Shown here piece after piece: positions 7,018 to 16,238 of a stretch of 32,614 bases of DNA. The translations under genes and the position numbers were made by a program. Numbering within the stretch: position 1 is the stretch's first letter; the number at the start of each line of letters is the position of its first letter. The notes under the pieces are model-generated. The model was given only the letters and a program-made list of their open reading frames with translations, had not been told where the DNA came from and did no database searches. Origin of the DNA: a virus; the IMG/VR virus record IMGVR_UViG_3300043436_002220, positions 1 to 32,614 of that record; one strand, given 5' to 3'.

Positions 7018-10000
7018 GCTTCTCCTGAGCTGCAACCTTGTTCTGAACACCTGTGATGTCTGACTCCAATACCACAACCTTTGCCATTGGTATCTTGCCA
7101 CCACTTTCACCGTTCATCAACTCAGTTAAATCTGTTCCTTGTGTGTTTTGAGATACCGTGAATGAGCTTGCACCTGCGCCTGACATGCCAGCACCTCCAC
7201 CCTCTGCAATGTTTGGCATTGCCGGTGCACTTCCTGCTTTGTATTTCTGCGCTGCTATGGCTGCAATCTGTGCTGCACCAATTGCCGTGGCTGATGCTAT
7301 CCCTGCAATACCCAATGGTGATGGAGGTGGACCAAACTCTGCAATGGCTTTCACTATGGCCATAGCTGTACCGGTGATTGCACTCGCTATCTTGAATGCC
7401 TTGTCGCGCTCAAACTGCTGTTTCTTAATTTTCTCCTCACGTTCAAACATTGCCAGCTGGATCTTGTATGTATCCATGGCATACTTTTTCTCAATGGCTT
7501 TCTTCTGATCAGCGGTCAGATTCTCATTGGCAAGCTCGGCAGCTTTCTTATCATCGAGGTCCTTGATGCGTGCCTCATCTGCTGTACGTTGTGACTCAAG
7601 CCTTGCATTTTGTGCCTCATTGATGCTGTTGTTTATCTCGGACATTGTGTCCAAGAATCCCTGAATCATCTCCAACGTGGAAGTGATTCCCTCAAGCTGC
7701 TTATCTCGGGCCTCCTTAGCTCTTGCCTCTTGGATTGCTTTCTCCTTTTCAGCTGTATCCTCAGACAATTTTAGCACAGCATTCCTGTACTGCTCCTCAT
7801 TTATATATCCATTCTTGTATCCAATGCTTAACTGTGCCTCTTGCTCATTGTGTTTACGCGTCAATTCAACAAGCTCAGCATCATACTTATCGCGAACCAT
7901 TGCCTGATATTTCTCATTGCGCTCAGCATTTACATCTGTTTGCTTTTGCGTGAATGCCTTATCCATTGCATCCACTTCATTGCGGTATTGCTCCTCAGTA
8001 ATGGCACCGGATTTCAACATCTCTGTGAGCTTCACCAATTTTTCACGCTGTGCCTTGGTGAAATCTCGCAGCTCCTTATCAAATTCATCGCCCTGCATGT
8101 TGGCATAATCCTCTTGCATCTTGGTGCGTAAATCCAAATACTTCTGATCAATACCAGCAAGGTCCTTATTGAGGAGTGCCTCCTTGCTAGTCAACACCTT
8201 GCGCTCCTGTTCACCTAGATTGTTGATGGCATTCAATCGCAGGTTGGCAAGATTCTCCTCATATTGTGCTTTGGATATTTTACCCTTGGCATATTTCTCC
8301 TCCTCTGCCTTGATTTCATCCTCAATGGATTTCTCAAGGAATTGATTCTTGTAATCCTCAAATGCACGGATGGCTTGTTCCCTTTCCTTATCCTGACCAT
8401 CCTCTTTCAAGGCTAGCAAATTATCCTGATATTCCTTTTCCAAGGCCAACAGCTCAGCACGCTCTGCTTTCTCAATCTCAATTATTTTCCTGCGCTTATC
8501 CTCTGCTGCCTGAGAGGATGCCTCTGCTGCTTGCTTTGCTGCCTCAGCTCGTTCCTTTGCTGCATCCTTCGCTGCTTGTGCTGCCTCTGCATCTGCAACC
8601 TTAAGGTCCTGAGTATTTTTATAATATTCTTGGTTATTTTTCCTATACTCAGTCCTGCTATCCTTAAACTGCTTTGTGAGCTTTTTGTACCGATCACTGT
8701 CAGTATCCCCCAGCTTGCGCAACATTTCAATCTCTTGCCAATAGTTTGCCATCCGCTGCTGTAGATTTGCCCTCAGCTGTTTGGTGGTATTAATCATTGC
8801 CACAATTTTCTTGCGCTCCAATTCGGTAGTGCTTTTACCTGCAGCACTTGCCATGCGTATTTCAAAATCATAGCCTGCCTGAATTCTTGCACTTCGGCCT
8901 TTGATATTACTAGCCTCTTTTTTCAGCTCTTTATCTCTCTCCTTGGTGCGTTTTTCAGCATTGGCTTTGGTCTTTCTCGTTTGCTCATCATCAATGATAC
9001 CAAATGCCTCCAACACTTTCATGATACCCATAATCATGATAAGGATTGGACCAAATGCTATCATAACCGAACCGGCCACAATCTTCATCAATGGGCCGAG
9101 CTTATTAAACCAATCGTACACACCAAACAATGCCTGGCTAACTTTATCCCAATTGGCTGCTAATAATCCCACACCTACCACTATGGCACCAATACCTGTG
9201 GCGATTAATGCGATTCTCAAGGCCTTTGTTGCCAATGTTGCACCTGTTGTGGCAACGGTATTGGTAGTGTTAGCTGCAGCAAGTCCTGTGGTAGCCACAG
9301 CTTGCCCTGTCTTTGTACCTGTCTCAGTCACACCGGCTGCAATCTGTTCACCTGTCACACCAACCTCAGCCTGTTTGGCTGCAGTCAATGCACCGGTTGC
9401 TGCTGTTGCACCCACATCTGCTGCTGCGCTCGCACCTGTTGCCACCGTCTCAGCACCTTCCACAGCAATCAATTCACCCTCTGCTGCTACCAATGCCTCG
9501 GTTGCTGCAAATTGCCCGGTTAAAACAAAGTTCCTAATCTTATCAGCAGCATTTGCCAAGGTGGTCATGATCAAACCCTGCCTTTGTAATGCAATGCTCA
9601 CCTGTTGGATGGATGTCAACACCGTGACAGCCAGCTGCATTTTTTGCATGGCCTTGGTCATTGCCTCAGATTCAATGCCTGCCAACTTCATTGATGCCTC
9701 AAACCCTTGCATCCCTGCCATGGCTGTGTTACCAACAGATAGCGCGGTATTCAATCGCATCCCTCCCTGCATCATGGCATCAATCTGCATATCAACACCC
9801 TGCAGCTGTTTCTTGTACTGCACCAATTGCTCACCGGTCTGCTTGAATTCCCTGGTATTCTGCTTGCCTTGAGCTTGCAATGCATACATGCGGTCCTCAA
9901 GTTTTCCAATGGACCCACTGAGATCATTGGTGCTGATCATCTGCGTCTCCACAGCCATATCAGCATCAAGCAATGTGGTCTTATATCGTGCAATCTGTGT

Positions 10001-10561
10001 GGTGAGGTCGCGGTATTCCTTGGTGTTCTGCTTTCCTTGCACAGCTAAGCGGTACATCCTGTCCTCAAGCAAGCCAACAGCTGCAGAGGTATCATCCATT
10101 GAGATGGAGGATTGGTCCACAATGGCATCCACCTCACGCTGTACTGTCTTTAGTCTAGTTAACTCCGCAAATAAATCTTTGAATTCCTGTGAATTCTTTC
10201 CCGTGGTAGCTGCCAATGTGTACAGCCTGTCCTCCATGGCGGAAATGGACCCACTAACATCGTTCATGTTGGCACCCAATACCTTGATGTCAGACTCCAC
10301 CCCACTAAAAACCGTTTGCAACCTAGACAGCTCAGCACCAAGGGCTTTGTATTCCTGTGTGTTGCGCTTGCCAGCCATGGCCATCTTTTCCATCTGACCC
10401 TCAAGCTCCTTGATTGCACCGCCAAGATCTTGCTCAGCTGTTTGGCTCAGTTCGTTCAGGTCCTTGTTCAGCGTTTGGGTTGACTTATCAAGCTTCTGCA
10501 CTTGACTCACCGCGTTTCCTGTGTCCAGCTTGAGCCTAAATATTGCCTCTTTGTTTGCCAT
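7004..10561 (-). CDS. Tape measure protein
   Basis: At 1185 residues this is the longest gene and has the usual tape measure layout: long coiled coils, a central hydrophobic part (about residues 450-530, 'IALIATGIGAIVVGVGLLAAN' and 'IVAGSVMIAFGPILIMIMGIM', each shown in part), a charged Lys/Glu/Gln coiled coil to about residue 1050, and an Ala/Gly-rich end. Residues 47-250 hold four copies of a unit of about 55 residues with the core 'LEDRMYxLAxQGKQNTxEY'. It sets tail length and passes into the host envelope with the DNA. A siphovirus- or myovirus-like long tail is implied. It is convergent with the Stealth-like gene. Confidence 0.9.
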   Translation of the reverse strand: MANKEAIFRLKLDTGNAVSQVQKLDKSTQTLNKDLNELSQTAEQDLGGAIKELEGQMEKMAMAGKRNTQEYKALGAELSRLQTVFSGVESDIKVLGANMNDVSGSISAMEDRLYTLAATTGKNSQEFKDLFAELTRLKTVQREVDAIVDQSSISMDDTSAAVGLLEDRMYRLAVQGKQNTKEYRDLTTQIARYKTTLLDADMAVETQMISTNDLSGSIGKLEDRMYALQAQGKQNTREFKQTGEQLVQYKKQLQGVDMQIDAMMQGGMRLNTALSVGNTAMAGMQGFEASMKLAGIESEAMTKAMQKMQLAVTVLTSIQQVSIALQRQGLIMTTLANAADKIRNFVLTGQFAATEALVAAEGELIAVEGAETVATGASAAADVGATAATGALTAAKQAEVGVTGEQIAAGVTETGTKTGQAVATTGLAAANTTNTVATTGATLATKALRIALIATGIGAIVVGVGLLAANWDKVSQALFGVYDWFNKLGPLMKIVAGSVMIAFGPILIMIMGIMKVLEAFGIIDDEQTRKTKANAEKRTKERDKELKKEASNIKGRSARIQAGYDFEIRMASAAGKSTTELERKKIVAMINTTKQLRANLQQRMANYWQEIEMLRKLGDTDSDRYKKLTKQFKDSRTEYRKNNQEYYKNTQDLKVADAEAAQAAKDAAKERAEAAKQAAEASSQAAEDKRRKIIEIEKAERAELLALEKEYQDNLLALKEDGQDKEREQAIRAFEDYKNQFLEKSIEDEIKAEEEKYAKGKISKAQYEENLANLRLNAINNLGEQERKVLTSKEALLNKDLAGIDQKYLDLRTKMQEDYANMQGDEFDKELRDFTKAQREKLVKLTEMLKSGAITEEQYRNEVDAMDKAFTQKQTDVNAERNEKYQAMVRDKYDAELVELTRKHNEQEAQLSIGYKNGYINEEQYRNAVLKLSEDTAEKEKAIQEARAKEARDKQLEGITSTLEMIQGFLDTMSEINNSINEAQNARLESQRTADEARIKDLDDKKAAELANENLTADQKKAIEKKYAMDTYKIQLAMFEREEKIKKQQFERDKAFKIASAITGTAMAIVKAIAEFGPPPSPLGIAGIASATAIGAAQIAAIAAQKYKAGSAPAMPNIAEGGGAGMSGAGASSFTVSQNTQGTDLTELMNGESGGKIPMAKVVVLESDITGVQNKVAAQEKLSTY

Positions 10562-10563
10562 GT

Positions 10564-10881
10564 TTATGCAACAGTCATATCAATAATTACCTCATATCCA
10601 AGTTGCTCGTATGCCATTTTACCATATTTGTGAGCCGTATTAATTGTTTGCTCTTCTGTTGGTTCAATTTGCGCGTTTACATTCCCACTTGGGATATCAG
10701 TAAATACAGGTTTACCTTGTTCAAATGTAGCCTTGCTTGTATATGTAGCTGTTGCAATCTCAATGGTTTTACCATCAGCTCTACCTACAAATTCAATTCT
10801 ACCATAAATTTCGCTAAGTTCTAATTCAGTTCCTGCGATGTTGATTTTTTTTTGTTCTGTTGCTTTAATAATTAATGCCAT
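10564..10881 (-). CDS. Tail-module protein, 105 aa
   Basis: A 105-residue protein (MALIIKATEQKKINIAGTEL..) with a beta-rich first two thirds and a helical end. It sits 3 bp after the tail fibre stop and just before the tape measure gene. Like the fibre gene, its DNA is visibly more AT-rich than the neighbouring tail genes, so the two may have been exchanged together. No enzymatic motif is seen; a fibre-associated or chaperone role is possible from position. Confidence 0.5.
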   Translation of the reverse strand: MALIIKATEQKKINIAGTELELSEIYGRIEFVGRADGKTIEIATATYTSKATFEQGKPVFTDIPSGNVNAQIEPTEEQTINTAHKYGKMAYEQLGYEVIIDMTVA

Positions 10882-10883
10882 GA

Positions 10884-11903
10884 TTATGCTTTTAAAAATT
10901 GATGATTATCTCTTAAATCTTGTATAAGTGCTGCCACTCTTTCCGCAAGTTGTGCTGTTGTTACTGTTGCTGTATCAAACGTAGTTCTTGTAAATGTACC
11001 TGTTGGTAATCCCCATCCGCCTACTCTATATAGTTTTACTATATCACCATTCTCAGTTCTAAAATGTGGTGCTGCATTACCAGCTACAATGTCGGCTGAA
11101 TACAATTTAAAAGCATCTGTGGCATTAGTTGTTGGAGCAGTTCCGTTTTTAATACCAAAACTATTTGTTTCTGTTGGAGGATTTCCCCATATATTTCCAC
11201 CAATACTATAATTTTCACCTGACCAGCAAAATGTCTCACTCCCACTTTTACTCAAAGACATCCTTTTACCAGCAGAAGTACCATTATTTTGAAAAGTCCA
11301 CAAATCTCCATCATTTCCACCACCACTTGTAAATCTAAATTGCCTTGCGTCTCTATCTAATAACCATACACTTGTTCCTTGTATCTCAATACCAGTTCCA
11401 GTTCCGTAACCACTTGTTCCTGTTGTTAAAGAAAAACCTGTTGTATCTGCTCTATGAAACAAACCAAGTGATGAGCCTGAGCTGTTGTGTCTTGTAATTA
11501 AATTACCTGTTCCTTGAAAATCTAACAAAGAAACACTATCCGCACTGTTCCTAACTCTAAACGCAACATCAGTACTCAATGCACCCTGTGCCCTTACATC
11601 TAATCTAACGGTACTGGCAGGTGTTGCACCAACCCCTAACCGCTTGTTCGTATTATCCCAAAATAGCGAAGAGTCTTGTTGTAAAACATTACCTGTGCCC
11701 TGAAACAATACCCTACCAACCGTACCGGATGCAATGGCTGTTGTGCCAACCGTGAGGCCTGAGGTCATGCTGTTTTTAATCTGCAGGAATGTTACCTTGC
11801 GACTGTCAAAGTTACCGCTACCAATATCCTCTGAAAGCTCAAAAAGGTCAGTATCTGCAACGTTGCCTGATAAGGCTGTGAGCTGTGTTATTTTTTTAGG
11901 CAT
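10884..11903 (-). CDS. Tail fibre / receptor-binding protein
   Basis: A 339-residue protein. The start (MPKKITQLTALSGNVADTDL) is the conserved attachment segment found at the head of many phage fibre proteins. The middle is made of low-complexity Gly/Ser/Thr-rich beta repeats ('GRVLFQGTGNVLQQDSSLFW', 'GTGNLITRHNSSGSS'), typical of trimeric fibre shafts. The last 30 residues (TTAQLAERVAALIQDLRDNHQFL) form a helical trimerisation-like end. It would bind host surface glycans or protein. The gene is AT-richer than the baseplate gene before it, a common mark of exchanged host-range genes. The gap to the previous stop is 1 bp. Confidence 0.75.
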   Translation of the reverse strand: MPKKITQLTALSGNVADTDLFELSEDIGSGNFDSRKVTFLQIKNSMTSGLTVGTTAIASGTVGRVLFQGTGNVLQQDSSLFWDNTNKRLGVGATPASTVRLDVRAQGALSTDVAFRVRNSADSVSLLDFQGTGNLITRHNSSGSSLGLFHRADTTGFSLTTGTSGYGTGTGIEIQGTSVWLLDRDARQFRFTSGGGNDGDLWTFQNNGTSAGKRMSLSKSGSETFCWSGENYSIGGNIWGNPPTETNSFGIKNGTAPTTNATDAFKLYSADIVAGNAAPHFRTENGDIVKLYRVGGWGLPTGTFTRTTFDTATVTTAQLAERVAALIQDLRDNHQFLKA

Positions 11904-11904
11904 A

Positions 11905-14238
11905 TTATTCTATTCGTCTGAATTCTCCATCTTCAACTTGTCTCAGCTGACCATCCTCGGTCTGCCTCCAATTCACGGTACCAATGGCATCGTAGATTAT
12001 CTCTATCACTCTGCCGGAAATACCCTCTCCCTCAATTATGCGTATCAGTTCTAATTTCGTACTTTCATCCTTTCCACTGTCATAGTCCTTGATGGCTTGC
12101 AACCTGAACACCACACCATCAATATTGATTAAGTTACGGAAATCCAGCGTATTGATATCATTGCTGTCCAACATGGCAGATAGTTGCACCTCCTTGCCGT
12201 ACCTGCTGAGTAATTCCTTGATGAATTTCTCATGGTAAAAGTACAGGTTATCTGTTGGATATTGCGCGGTGATCCAATACACGAAGTCAGGAACACCCCA
12301 ATTGAGATCAAAGGTAGGTGTATCCAAGCTGTCAAGGTGACCCACATACGGATAATCTGTTTCATTGTAACTCACACCACTCTCATCCACATGCACCCAT
12401 GCACCGGTGCGCAATCCACCAAGCTGCACAATGAACGGCTTGCCCTTAATCAGCTGCATCTCTGAGCTGGCATCCTCATTCTGCTGAATCTGAAATGTAC
12501 GTGGCACAATTAGATCAGTGAATGTCACATCATCAAATGGTATCTGCGCCAGCAACTTTTGGCTGAATGGTACAGTGTATTCAGTATCTCCCTGGGCAAA
12601 TTGATTGGTGCTGCTTATCTGAAAGTTACCATAGTCCTTGCCTATATCGGTCCTGTACTTTGTATTGAAGTAATCCTCGTCACTCTCCCAACGAAAAACA
12701 TAGTTCTTAGAAGCATAATTTATAGTAGGTATTACACTCATATCTTTACTGTAGTCCACTTTTGCAGTCCAATCAATGGCATCTGCTGAGCTGTTGTAAA
12801 AATCATTCAGGGGTTCAATCTCCATTACTGTTGGATTGTCCACATTGGGCTTAACATACAAATTAAACATGGTGACCAATCCCTTAAAGAAAGCTCCGGC
12901 ATCCATCTGAGGGAGGAATGTGCTGATGTTCACATTTGTACCTGCAGTTAAATTCTGTATTTTCTTAATCACATCAATGTTGCTGCCTGCAGATGCAAGT
13001 GTGTATTCAACAATCTCCAATGCTCCCGGTGTATCACTGTTGGTATTGAATCGAGCCATAATTTCACAGCGCAATTCTTGGTTAATCAACAGGTAAAAGT
13101 CACGGCTGTAGGTAAAATTGATGCTCAAATTCTGCAGCGTGCTGTAATTTAACACCGTTCCCTGGTATATGGTATCATTACTCACAAGGCTATTGTCAAC
13201 AAACACATGCAGCTCCAGCGCATAATTGGTGGTACCAAAATTTGCAAAGGTAGGATCAATATCAAGTGTGTGATCACCGTAATAATCCACGGTAAATGTA
13301 CCCTCACTAGATGCAACAAATCTCATGGCATTGGTTTGCTGCACCTGATTGGCTGGATCAGTTAATATCGTGACATCAACCGGATCATATTGGTATGCCT
13401 CTTGCCATAATCCATTGATGATTGATTGAAAGTAGTATATCAGATTTCCTGTGCCATCGTTATCCTCAGTCATGGTTGCACTCTGAGCTGCAGATGTGGT
13501 GCTGTCAATCTGTGGAAGTACACCACCCTCAAATGCCAACAGCAACCGCTTGAATCGCTGTGACTCAAGGAATGTGCTGGACCATGACAGCCCACAATAC
13601 TCAAACGCATGCTTGAGAATGTCATACACAAATATCTGTGGTGGTAGTTGGTCCACCTCAAATTGGTTGGCAACCACTCTCTGATATCCATAATCAATCA
13701 TCCCATAGTAATACCCTAGCCCTGTGTAATTTCCTGCCACCACATTTGGCGTTGTGACTCCATTCAATTCAATGTTGCCATTCCATGTGCTCACCTGATT
13801 TGTACGTGTGTACAGGTGATTGTACTCTGACATGTCCAGCTCAGACAGCTTGACCTTAGCCAACCGGCCAATGTAGTCAATGGTCTCAGAGATGAGCAAG
13901 ATGTCAAACTCCCATGTGCCTTGGCTGTATCTGCATTCACTGAGCTGTGCCACACCTTGGAATTCAAGCAGGCTGTTGTGGTAATATCGTGCAGGTATCC
14001 GCACCGCAGGATCAAAGTTGATGAATGTGCTGCTGATACCACTGTCAACCTCGGATGCGCTCCAGCTGAACACCTGTGTCATCAATGCACAGTTCACCTG
14101 TGTGCCCGGCAGCTTGATGGTCTTGGAATTGTTCCCCTTCCGCGCTGTTAAATCCTTGATATCAGAGATGTTGAATGTCAGAGGGAACGGCAACCTGTCA
14201 TTGAGGTCCACCTTGATATTGTTCAAATACAGCTCCAT
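11905..14238 (-). CDS. Baseplate / tail tip protein, 777 aa
   Basis: A large protein starting MELYLNNIKVDLNDRLPFPL, with 'NNSKTIKLPGT' at about residue 40 and 'RIPARYYHNSLLEFQGVAQL' at about residue 85. This opening recurs in large tail proteins of Bacteroidota phages (recalled). The rest is beta-rich, with Asp/Asn/Tyr-rich segments like baseplate hub or tip proteins; it ends with a charged repeat (RQTEDGQLRQVEDGEFRRIE). It overlaps the previous gene as TGATG. It probably forms the distal tail ring or hub that carries the fibre encoded next. Confidence 0.65.
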   Translation of the reverse strand: MELYLNNIKVDLNDRLPFPLTFNISDIKDLTARKGNNSKTIKLPGTQVNCALMTQVFSWSASEVDSGISSTFINFDPAVRIPARYYHNSLLEFQGVAQLSECRYSQGTWEFDILLISETIDYIGRLAKVKLSELDMSEYNHLYTRTNQVSTWNGNIELNGVTTPNVVAGNYTGLGYYYGMIDYGYQRVVANQFEVDQLPPQIFVYDILKHAFEYCGLSWSSTFLESQRFKRLLLAFEGGVLPQIDSTTSAAQSATMTEDNDGTGNLIYYFQSIINGLWQEAYQYDPVDVTILTDPANQVQQTNAMRFVASSEGTFTVDYYGDHTLDIDPTFANFGTTNYALELHVFVDNSLVSNDTIYQGTVLNYSTLQNLSINFTYSRDFYLLINQELRCEIMARFNTNSDTPGALEIVEYTLASAGSNIDVIKKIQNLTAGTNVNISTFLPQMDAGAFFKGLVTMFNLYVKPNVDNPTVMEIEPLNDFYNSSADAIDWTAKVDYSKDMSVIPTINYASKNYVFRWESDEDYFNTKYRTDIGKDYGNFQISSTNQFAQGDTEYTVPFSQKLLAQIPFDDVTFTDLIVPRTFQIQQNEDASSEMQLIKGKPFIVQLGGLRTGAWVHVDESGVSYNETDYPYVGHLDSLDTPTFDLNWGVPDFVYWITAQYPTDNLYFYHEKFIKELLSRYGKEVQLSAMLDSNDINTLDFRNLINIDGVVFRLQAIKDYDSGKDESTKLELIRIIEGEGISGRVIEIIYDAIGTVNWRQTEDGQLRQVEDGEFRRIE

Positions 14239-15431
14239 CAGTTCAGTTGTGAAATATATTCATTGGTCTTATCAATCTGAACAAGCTCCTGTATCAACCC
14301 ATCCTTGCGCCTCAGCTTTTTAACATAGTTCGGATTGGTGACCATCACAGAAACAAACGCGCTGCCCTGTTGAATGTACACCCGTGGACTCTCATACAGC
14401 TCCTCCACAAGCCAATGCTGAACAGCCTCCTTAATCCAATCACTATTGATGATCATCTGCTCCACCGCTCGCTTGCTGTAGTGTTTCATCTGTGCTCCAA
14501 GCATAGGGAATTCATAGGCACCACTGTTGCCCCATTGACCAAGCTGCTGCTGGTAATTATTGGCAGTAACATTTGCGCTGTCCTGACTAACCAAGTCAAA
14601 GCTGAATGAATCATACACCCCAAACTTGTTTAGCCAATGCAACCGGACAGGTGTGTACCTGGTGCACTCTTGATCATACCATATCTTGAATATCTCAGTG
14701 TAGTTGGTGGTGACCCCATCACTATATTCCACATAACACTCATAGTATGCTGCCAAGTCAAACTGTGCCTGTGTGATGGTAGTGTTGTTCACAATCACCT
14801 CAGGACCCACATTCAGCTCCCAATATCTCTCATACCCTATATTGTATGCATCGGATGTGATGCTGTTGCCATTGATATCATACAGCTCCACAAACAGCCT
14901 CCACACATCACCCATGACAAACCGCTTACCAAACAGGCCAAGATAAAAGAATTCATCATATCTGCACCATGCACGTTCACCCCTTGGAAAGTTGGTGGTG
15001 AATAGTGCACCATTTGTCTCCTTGACATCGTATGCATCACTGTTCCATTGCACAAATTGAGCATATTTGAACGATCCATTGAATGCTCTCCTGATTGCAC
15101 TTGTATCATTGGCATATAGTGTTGGCGTTAACCCATACTTCTCATACACCTCAATGTAGCAGGTGAGCATTGCGGTACCAAAGTCCTGTACAAAGTCAGC
15201 TGCTGCCACCGGTGTTGTGGTCAGAGCTCGCATGATTTGTGTTGCATCAAATTTACCATAAGCTCCTGACTCCGGGAATACCTGATGCGCGCTGTGCAGG
15301 TTGGCATTCACATACAGCTCCACGTAAAAGCTGAAATTAGGTTGAATCGTTTGATCACTGTCAAATGTCCATACTATTGGATTGCATGCCGGTGTGAATG
15401 TATCCGGCTCTTGTACTATTGTTACCGCCAT
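14238..15431 (-). CDS. Tail structural protein, 397 aa
   Basis: A beta-rich, Tyr/Trp-rich 397-residue protein starting MAVTIVQEPDTFTPACNPIV. Proteins opening with an 'EPDxFxPAxNPI' phrase occur next to the 700-800 residue baseplate protein in Bacteroidota phages (recalled). There is no enzymatic motif. It is translationally coupled on both sides (10 bp overlap before, TGATG after). Likely a distal tail or baseplate component. Confidence 0.6.
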   Translation of the reverse strand: MAVTIVQEPDTFTPACNPIVWTFDSDQTIQPNFSFYVELYVNANLHSAHQVFPESGAYGKFDATQIMRALTTTPVAAADFVQDFGTAMLTCYIEVYEKYGLTPTLYANDTSAIRRAFNGSFKYAQFVQWNSDAYDVKETNGALFTTNFPRGERAWCRYDEFFYLGLFGKRFVMGDVWRLFVELYDINGNSITSDAYNIGYERYWELNVGPEVIVNNTTITQAQFDLAAYYECYVEYSDGVTTNYTEIFKIWYDQECTRYTPVRLHWLNKFGVYDSFSFDLVSQDSANVTANNYQQQLGQWGNSGAYEFPMLGAQMKHYSKRAVEQMIINSDWIKEAVQHWLVEELYESPRVYIQQGSAFVSVMVTNPNYVKKLRRKDGLIQELVQIDKTNEYISQLN

Positions 15432-15952
15432 GTCTTTGTGTTTTTATCCCAAGCTACTTCCAAGGTCATACCCATCAAGGTGCTCAGGTCGTTACTCATT
15501 TTCTTTAATGCATCTGCGTTCACTGTATCCTCAAGGATGTTGCGAGGCTTCAACCCGAATCTGTTCTTTGTCACGTATGCTGATGCATATGCCCGTTGTG
15601 GACTGTAACCCTTCCATGATTGTAGGGCTTGAATGTGTGCAGGTGCAACCGTTGGTTTTTTAAAGCTGTAAGGAGATGGGAATTTCTTGCCTGTTGTGGG
15701 ATTGACTCCCTCATCCATAAATTTGAAATAGAAATCAGCCTGTATTTTGACAGTCATCTTTCCATCCGGCACCGCAGCAATGGAGGATGCAAGCCCACCG
15801 CTGTTGCTTGCCTTGTTTAATGTGGCTTCACGTAGCTCCAATGTGAGCTGCTTAGCCAATTCCAACAGCATCTCCTCATATGCATTGGCTGGCTTGGCTA
15901 GGTCACCCTTGCTGATTCCTAACGTATTCAGGTATTCAAACTTATCTGCCAT
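15422..15952 (-). CDS. Tail completion / neck protein (HK97 gp10-like candidate)
   Basis: A 176-residue protein (MADKFEYLNTLGISKGDLAK). The middle 'FYFKFMDEGVNPTTGKKFPS' and 'KPTVAPAHIQAL' segments resemble gp10-like tail completion proteins, where 'F..(E/D)xG' is followed by a Pro-rich loop. It begins 11 bp inside the end of the frameshifted chaperone frame (ATGGCAGATAA), which supports that frame being translated. Role is inferred from the pattern and from tail-module position. Confidence 0.5.
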   Translation of the reverse strand: MADKFEYLNTLGISKGDLAKPANAYEEMLLELAKQLTLELREATLNKASNSGGLASSIAAVPDGKMTVKIQADFYFKFMDEGVNPTTGKKFPSPYSFKKPTVAPAHIQALQSWKGYSPQRAYASAYVTKNRFGLKPRNILEDTVNADALKKMSNDLSTLMGMTLEVAWDKNTKTWR

Positions 15953-16238
15953 ATTTCGCCTGCATTTGTTGCTGTCGTTCCCTATCCCTTATGTATTCCT
16001 GTTCATCACGGATCTTCAGGTAGTTCATCCAAAACATGCTTTCTATGTACGGCTGCCTTGTGATTTGGTCAATCGACCTACTAAGCTCCTTAGCCAGCCT
16101 GAGGATGATTCCTGTCCATGTAAACCACTCGCTGTCTTTTGGACTTCCCTCATTATCTTCATCCTCTGTGCTTCCATCCTCACTACCTGTAGTGCCAAAA
16201 TAGCGTTTCTCCTGCTCTCGGATGAGTGCAAAAAAAAA
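15942..16238 (-). CDS. -1 frame extension of the tail assembly chaperone (gpGT-like)
   Basis: After the T9 run, the -1 frame is open for 95 codons with no start near its beginning, reading ALIREQEKRYFG, then an acidic linker, then WFTWTGIILRLAKELSRSID and PYIESMFWMNYLKIRDEQEY, and stops at 15942-15944. It looks like a true helical domain and its stop overlaps the next start by 11 bp. Joined to residues 1-175 of the zero frame it gives a protein of about 271 residues, the arrangement of lambda gpG/gpGT. An internal ATG could also give a 31-residue piece. A homopolymer sequencing error that splits one gene is the other explanation. Confidence 0.7.
   Translation of the reverse strand, partial: FFFALIREQEKRYFGTTGSEDGSTEDEDNEGSPKDSEWFTWTGIILRLAKELSRSIDQITRQPYIESMFWMNYLKIRDEQEYIRDRERQQQMQAKYGR

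Noticed and set aside
8901-9872. Long plus-strand reading frame of over 300 codons inside the tape measure gene
   Set aside because: It mirrors the Ala/Gly/Lys-rich coding of the tape measure on the other strand; no start signal, no family pattern, unnatural composition.
16043-16229. Zero-frame continuation after the T9 run as a real domain
   Set aside because: The 61 residues look like a shadow of the -1 frame, which has the natural protein pattern and the coupled stop. Kept only as the likely tail of the short product.
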